Of a stretch of DNA of 64,000 nucleotides, positions 60,601-64,000 are shown piece after piece (the stretch's first letter is position 1; the number at the start of each line of letters is the position of its first letter). Source of the DNA: CAZJAH01 sp964544155 (GTDB lineage Bacteria > Bacteroidota > Ignavibacteria > Kapaibacteriales > UBA2268); contig CAZJAH010000001.1 in assembly GCA_964544155.1 (NCBI GenBank), positions 186,001 through 250,000 on the forward strand, written 5' to 3'. Below the pieces are notes generated by a model. It saw only the letters and a list, made by a program, of their open reading frames with translations. It made no database searches and was not told where the DNA came from. Position numbers and translations under genes: made by a program.

Positions 60601-60814
60601 GATCGCCGAATGGAATTATTAAATGAAATAATTTACCAACAAGTAAGAACAGAGGGGTGCCCGGAGGGTGGGGCACCTGCTGCCAGATTGCAGCCGCGGA
60701 AAATTCCGCGCAGTCCCAAAATGGTACGGTAGGCTGAACCGTTAAGGTATAAACTGCCAGTGCCAGGATAAATGACAGAAAGCCAAAAGCGCGGTGAATA
60801 TTCTTTTGTTCCAT
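57665..60814 (-). CDS. DUF2723 polytopic membrane protein (TMEM260-like)
   Basis: The 1049-residue protein starts with the DUF2723 sequence: VYTLTVQPTVPFWDCAEFSAAA and PHPPGTPLFLLVG, followed by about twelve or more membrane helices to around residue 570. A large soluble part (about 575-1049) contains NGDNDTFPLWYLQDVMGVR, and TPR-like helices at the end. DUF2723 proteins are common in Bacteroidota, and the eukaryotic relative TMEM260 is a protein O-mannosyltransferase, so a GT-C-type sugar transfer to exported proteins is a reasonable inference. The Asp-Glu pair near the N-terminus (WDCAE) matches the GT-C acidic motif. A GT2 donor-synthase-like gene lies just downstream. Confidence 0.9.
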   Translation of the reverse strand: MEQKNIHRAFGFLSFILALAVYTLTVQPTVPFWDCAEFSAAAIWQQVPHPPGTPLFLLVGKLFHLIIPFGDPGWKINMVSVLSSAITVLLLYLITVKVIKALRTEPIRSAGDALAVYGSSFIAAATLTFSDTFWFNAVESEVYAMSSLFVALVVFLMMKWFEEADNPGHERYLLLIAYLLGLSTGVHLLSILAVFSIVLLVYFRKYEFSWKSFFIMGLIAMVIFGIIYPGIVKWLPAFLAGHTPGRNAAREYTIEDEALLTYLALAIIFGAVALFVWGLKNKKQLLNLILGSFLLILLGYTTYTQILLRSNANPPMNENEPKDFTTLASYLGREQYGDAPSWPRRYQASDEYIARNYTAQNDRGEYVYGEWYPPIRVDVQRKDGSYVSVPEFDRINFAGEINYLWKYQIDHMYLRYLGWNFIGRTSDVQDAGVAWFTQTREGEALNYNNGYKDQFPVTFFALPLIFGLIGLLFHFYKDDKMALVYLIMFLLMGVLTAIVQNQQQPQPRERDYFYAGSFFVFCMWIGMGAYALIKSINREKIMAGTAIAVIAVSALAVPLNMAAGGWKIHSRAGNYLPFDYSYNILQSCEENAILFTNGDNDTFPLWYLQDVMGVRRDVRVANLSLGNTLWYVDQLKNRQPWGAEKIPLSFPDEMLHVDENDERALSYDFGEAREVRIPVRREILAQYTDDPSIIESGEVRFTFHGKPYQEREGKMIYLFRVQDKLILDILEQTRFERPVYFSNTVGPDAHGGLDPLFRYEGMAARICPVKQRTGPAESIHKDIMDQCLMNTDNSHNFSTGPQYGFKFRNLNNPDVYYDEVHRRLMGTYRHMYLSYADYLIKMEEDRERAVTVIDKMNEMISPTQFPMTFDFLYRLSMLYDEAGDKEKLEKYARLGIDDCKEITENPDIQPEMRFYEATAKYFGPYRMGAELNKMIGEYEEARIMLQELITVTEGYKESLRNQPGREEDLQKLEYNLYDIYYNIDDLKITKIENELGPRAAIDTARALSEQYLRRGDRILNQYMQMRIAELQKRTDTATADKTEKPVIGN

Positions 60815-60947
60815 TAAATCGAACCAATAATATTTAACAAATTTTTATTTTCACTTAAACAATCTTATTTTTTGACTTATTTTAACTTTGAAATTTAACA
60901 AATTACTGCAAGCAGACAAAGTATTTAGATATTAAGATGGCTATATT

Positions 60948-61736
60948 ATGAGAAAAAACACATTATTAATTGCAGCGCACGGCGGAACCCCCCAATGGAA
61001 CAAGCTTGTTGAAAGCCTGGCTGTGAATGCAGCCGGGCTTAATGACGACAATTTCGATATCGTCTTCTCTTTTTTGGAAAAAAAGCCGCTGATCAGCGAT
61101 AGCGTAATTGCGCTAGATAAAAAAGGCAGCCGGAACATATTGTGCCTGCCGCTGTTCATAACCGATTCTAAGCATCTTATTAATGATATACCGTATGAAC
61201 TGGGTTTAATTTACAGCGGCTGCAAAGATATGCCCCCGCAATTTCGATTAGGGGCAAATGTGACTCTCGGCCCTCATTTCGGGCTTAGTAATGAGATAAA
61301 AGATATTTTCCTGGATAGGGTAAAGGAATTAAGCACTGATCCGGATTATGAAGCCCTTATTATTTTAATGCACGGTTCTGCCAGATACTCCTATTCATGG
61401 AATGAAACGGCTTCCTCCCTGGGCGGCCATGTGATAAAACATACAGGTTTAAAAGAATACAAACCGGCTTTCCTGAAAACTAGCGCTTTTGGCCCGGAAC
61501 GGCTATATAAGTTATTCAATTCATTCGGTAAGGATATACGCCGCATAATATGTGTATCGGCATATATGGGTAGAAGCGCCAAAGAGCTCATAGGGGGCGA
61601 AATTCCCTATATCGAAGAGCTCAGCATGTTCAGTTACGGAGATTTTCCGGAAGTTGTATTATCGGAAAAAGCCCTCCTACCTGATGACAGAGCGGCATAT
61701 TGGCTGATAAACAGGGCAAAGGAGTTTTTTGGCTAA
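60948..61736 (+). CDS. CbiX/SirB-like chelatase-family protein
   Basis: The 262 residues hold two chelatase-like halves. The first has LLIAAHGGTPQWN (H11) and the metal-site segment CLPLFITDSKHLINDIPY; the second has LIILMHGSARYSYSWNE and later CVSAYMGRSAKELIGGEI. This fits the CbiX/SirB class II chelatase family, which inserts cobalt or iron into sirohydrochlorin for B12 or siroheme. Both His residues of the first half are present, so it may be active. No cob, cbi or siroheme gene lies near, which leaves the true substrate open. The gene is divergent from the DUF2723 gene and is followed by a palindrome cluster. Confidence 0.72.
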   Translation: MRKNTLLIAAHGGTPQWNKLVESLAVNAAGLNDDNFDIVFSFLEKKPLISDSVIALDKKGSRNILCLPLFITDSKHLINDIPYELGLIYSGCKDMPPQFRLGANVTLGPHFGLSNEIKDIFLDRVKELSTDPDYEALIILMHGSARYSYSWNETASSLGGHVIKHTGLKEYKPAFLKTSAFGPERLYKLFNSFGKDIRRIICVSAYMGRSAKELIGGEIPYIEELSMFSYGDFPEVVLSEKALLPDDRAAYWLINRAKEFFG

Positions 61737-61740
61737 AACT

Positions 61741-61865
61741 ACAATAGTTTCGCTCCTTCGGAGCTGAACGGCTACCACTGAAAATAAGCACAGGCAAACT
61801 CCGTAGGAGTTCAATTTTTGTAGATAAGGTTATCCCAAAGAACAAAAAAGCCCTGAAAGGGCGAA
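61741..61865. repeat. Intergenic cluster of short palindromes
   Basis: Three small hairpins occur in 110 bases: GCTCC-TTC-GGAGC (61752-61764), AACTCC-GTA-GGAGTT (61797-61811) and GCCCT-GAA-AGGGC (61850-61862). Each has a 5-6-bp stem and a 3-base loop. From memory, similar motifs are scattered between genes in many Bacteroidota, which suggests a REP-like family, but I cannot check copy number here. The remaining bases to 61978 are AT-rich and hold no gene. Confidence 0.55.
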
Positions 61866-61978
61866 ATCTAAAAATTGATTATACCACAACTATTTATCTC
61901 TAATAATTCTTCATTCTGTTCAAAACAATAAAAATCATTATCAAAACGATACGTCTCAGTTTTTTTTTAAAATGCAAA

Positions 61979-63256
61979 ATGATAGTGGATACTTTAGACC
62001 TCAACAGACTGACAATTGAAGTTTTTAAGCTGGATAACGGCCTCGAGGCTGTTCTGATTCCAAAACCGGATTCGAAATCCGTTAGTTTCGACCTGACTTA
62101 TAAAACCGGATCGGTTAGTGAAATCAAAGGGAAAACCGGGTTGGCTCACCTTTTTGAACATCTCATGTTCAATAAAACCAAAAACCTGGATAAGGGCGAA
62201 TACTTTAAAATGTGCAATATGGCTGGCGGAGATTGCAATGCCTATACTACATTCGACTGGACTTCCTATGTTATGTCTCTGCCCGGTAATCAGCTCGAAC
62301 TGGGCTTGTGGCTTGAATCGGAAAGGATGTTTAATCACATTTTGGATGAAGAGTCTTTTAATACCGAAAAGAAAGTGGTAACGGAAGAGATCACACAGAC
62401 AGTCGAGAACCAGCCCTACGCCAAATGGCGCGAGGCGCTATCCCGCAACGCTTATAAGCCCGGCAGCCCTTACAGCCACGAAGTACACGGCTCAGCCGAA
62501 GATGTTAATAATGCCGGCATAAGTGACGCTATTGAATTTTTTGATAAATTTTACAGCCCTGCTAATGCCTGCCTGGCTATTTCAGGGGATATTGAACCGG
62601 ATAAGGCCGTTGAACTTATTAAAAAATACTTCGACAAAGGACGGCCGGGTAAAAGGAACATAGTCTCTGCTTCGGAGGTAGTAACAAACGCCCCGGCTTA
62701 CGAAAAAGTAGAGGATAAGGTTCCTTATCCTGCTGTTTTTATTGCTTACCACACACCGGGCTTTATCGATGATGAAAGTATTTATGCCTCAGCCTTTACA
62801 CATATCGCTTCATCCGGAACGAGTGCACCGCTTTACAGGGAGATGATCTACGAAAGCGAAATGGCTTCCGCCGCCGATGCCGCGGTTGACAAGAAGGAAC
62901 ACTCATCAATGATGATATTCTACGCCGTAGCTAACAGCAGGAATATTACAACTGATATGCTCTCAGAAAAGCTTATACAAACAATAAACAAAGTTAAAAA
63001 AGGAAGCATCACAGGAGAGGTTTTTAAGAAATCAAAGAACCAGCTTCTGACTTCCGCTGTTAAAAATTTGCAGCACACTTCAGGCATAGCTGAAATCGCC
63101 TGCCTTGAGCAGCTCTTTAATAATGATCCGAACAGGTTATACACCACAATAGACAAATACATGCAGCTTAAGCCTGATGATATTACAGGCTTTGCGAATC
63201 ATTACCTGCGCGAGAGTAATATGATCAGGATAGATGTAGTCCCCCGCGAGGGCTGA
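61979..63256 (+). CDS. M16-family zinc peptidase
   Basis: The inverted zinc motif is H57-L-F-E60-H61, followed by the distal Glu region KVVTEEITQTVENQ. This marks an active M16 (pitrilysin/processing-peptidase) subunit of about 425 residues. The C-terminal half has the usual fold continuation (YSPANACLAISGDIEPDKAVELIKKYFDKG) and TSAVKNLQHTSGIAEI. No signal peptide is visible, so it should act in the cytoplasm; exported relatives exist in other bacteria. Many M16B enzymes work as pairs of an active and an inactive subunit, but no partner gene is adjacent. It lies convergent with queA, 21 bases away. Confidence 0.92.
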   Translation: MIVDTLDLNRLTIEVFKLDNGLEAVLIPKPDSKSVSFDLTYKTGSVSEIKGKTGLAHLFEHLMFNKTKNLDKGEYFKMCNMAGGDCNAYTTFDWTSYVMSLPGNQLELGLWLESERMFNHILDEESFNTEKKVVTEEITQTVENQPYAKWREALSRNAYKPGSPYSHEVHGSAEDVNNAGISDAIEFFDKFYSPANACLAISGDIEPDKAVELIKKYFDKGRPGKRNIVSASEVVTNAPAYEKVEDKVPYPAVFIAYHTPGFIDDESIYASAFTHIASSGTSAPLYREMIYESEMASAADAAVDKKEHSSMMIFYAVANSRNITTDMLSEKLIQTINKVKKGSITGEVFKKSKNQLLTSAVKNLQHTSGIAEIACLEQLFNNDPNRLYTTIDKYMQLKPDDITGFANHYLRESNMIRIDVVPREG

Positions 63257-63277
63257 GCCTGCTATTCGAGGCCTGGT

Positions 63278-64000
63278 TTATTTCGGATAAATAAATAAGC
63301 AGGCGTCGCCGTAGCTGAGGAAACGGTAGCGCGCTGCCACTGCTTCTCTGTAAGCTTTTTCCCAGAGATCTTTACCGGTAAATGCCGCTACCAACAGTAA
63401 GAGAGTACTTTTTGGCAGATGAAAATTAGTGATCATTCCGTTAATCACACGGTAATTATAACCGGGGACTATGATCAGAGACGTTCTCCCGTAAAGGCGC
63501 GGGATGCTGCTATCCCTCATTTTTTGGGCCAAGAATTCAAATACTTCGGACGCCGTGTATTTCACAGAAGCATCATTCTTATAGGGCTGCCACTGCTTTA
63601 CATCTATTACAGGCAAATGGCCTGCGGCGCCTGCCATTTGTTCGATACCGTACCAGTAAAGAGATTCAATAGTGCGTACGGAAGTTGTACCCGTTGCGAT
63701 TATATTTTTATTTTCTTGTAAAGAACGAGCAATATCTTCTATTGTATTCAGATCAATGAATATCTGTTCGCTATGCATTATATGGGCGCTGACCTCTTCT
63801 TGTTCAATAGGAATAAAAGTCCCGGGCCCTACATGAAGCGTCACTTCGCTAAATAGTACCCCTTTATCTTTCAATGATTGAATAATTCCGGGAGTGAAGT
63901 GCAGCCCGGCAGTAGGCGCGGCAACAGATCCTTCGCTTTTGGCATAAATGGTTTGATAGCGAAGCTTATCTTCGGGGGTGGTATCACGCTTTATATAAGG
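63278..64000 (-). CDS. queA: S-adenosylmethionine:tRNA ribosyltransferase-isomerase QueA (N-terminus outside window)
   Basis: QueA adds the cyclopentene ring to preQ1 in tRNA during queuosine synthesis. The frame runs leftward from the right edge with PYIKR, KLRYQTIYAKSEGSVAAP, TAGLHFTPGII and then SEVTLHVGPGTFIPI, TTSVRTIES and TNFHLPKSTLL, all family hallmarks. It continues without a stop past 64000, so only the C-terminal 240 residues are seen. A TTG at 63874 is internal and should not be used as the start. The gene ends 21 bases from the M16 peptidase gene. Confidence 0.95.
   Translation of the reverse strand, partial: PYIKRDTTPEDKLRYQTIYAKSEGSVAAPTAGLHFTPGIIQSLKDKGVLFSEVTLHVGPGTFIPIEQEEVSAHIMHSEQIFIDLNTIEDIARSLQENKNIIATGTTSVRTIESLYWYGIEQMAGAAGHLPVIDVKQWQPYKNDASVKYTASEVFEFLAQKMRDSSIPRLYGRTSLIIVPGYNYRVINGMITNFHLPKSTLLLLVAAFTGKDLWEKAYREAVAARYRFLSYGDACLFIYPK

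Noticed and set aside
63278..63874. Short QueA beginning at TTG 63874
   Set aside because: The same frame continues upstream with conserved QueA sequence to the window edge, so this start is internal.
1..64000. tRNA, rRNA, CRISPR array, prophage or insertion sequence
   Set aside because: I scanned the intergenic regions by eye and found no cloverleaf ends, direct-repeat arrays, transposase or phage structural genes.

Overview
The window looks like part of a chromosome from a bacterium of the FCB group (Bacteroidota, Ignavibacteriota, Kapabacteria and relatives). Several secreted proteins end in type IX secretion system (T9SS) C-terminal sorting domains, and there is a PorV-family barrel. The same stretch also carries flagellar regulators (FlhF, FlhG, a FliA-type sigma factor). 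That pairing is unusual in classical Bacteroidetes but expected in Ignavibacteria- or Kapabacteria-like lineages; this placement is inference. A run of 100 Ns (53350-53449) shows the sequence is a scaffold with one unresolved join. I found no rRNA, tRNA, CRISPR array, transposase or phage gene.

Layout. 1-3262: 5' part of mutL, an unexplained stretch behind a terminator, a small Cys-bearing membrane protein, and a LiaF-like/PspC envelope-stress pair. 3463-9648: an AddB-like nuclease overlapping a glycerate kinase, convergent with a CCA-adding/poly(A) polymerase family enzyme. 9648-13930: an exported Memo-like protein, then a split transketolase whose two halves flank a lipoprotein gene. 14169-16703: a large T9SS cargo with an IgGFc-binding-type domain. 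16858-25913: the most distinctive block. It runs flhF, flhG, a charged membrane protein, fliA, an HDOD protein, a histidine-kinase-like protein without its phosphoacceptor His, an AMIN/TPR-like membrane protein, a tiny protein that is almost only a T9SS sorting domain, and a PorV-like barrel. Most of these genes overlap or nearly touch.

25990-34968: leftward housekeeping genes: rpe, a LonB-like protease, a small unknown, an M2-type metallopeptidase lipoprotein, and nuoI-nuoH-nuoG ending at a strong terminator. 35284-37011: a solitary AT-rich OLD-family ATPase/TOPRIM nuclease, probably acquired, with a G9 tract just after a promoter-like -10 element. 37093-47111: secreted beta-propeller proteins with T9SS tails (a WD40 protein and two tandem sortilin/BNR-like paralogues) around ruvA and a HisA-like protein with a substituted catalytic residue. 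47240-53272: an internally duplicated GT2-TPR protein, small envelope proteins, a BsuPI-like lipoprotein and ribD. 53326-64000: a gap-truncated secreted propeller, a Cys-rich secreted protein, an MFS transporter, a GT2 enzyme, a DUF2723 membrane protein, a CbiX-like protein, an intergenic palindrome cluster, an M16 peptidase, and queA running off the right edge.

Main candidates for something new are the fliA-to-PorV operon, which physically links motility regulation to T9SS sorting; the lone OLD nuclease behind a G tract; and the exported Memo-like protein. All functional calls come from reading motifs by eye; no database search was run.
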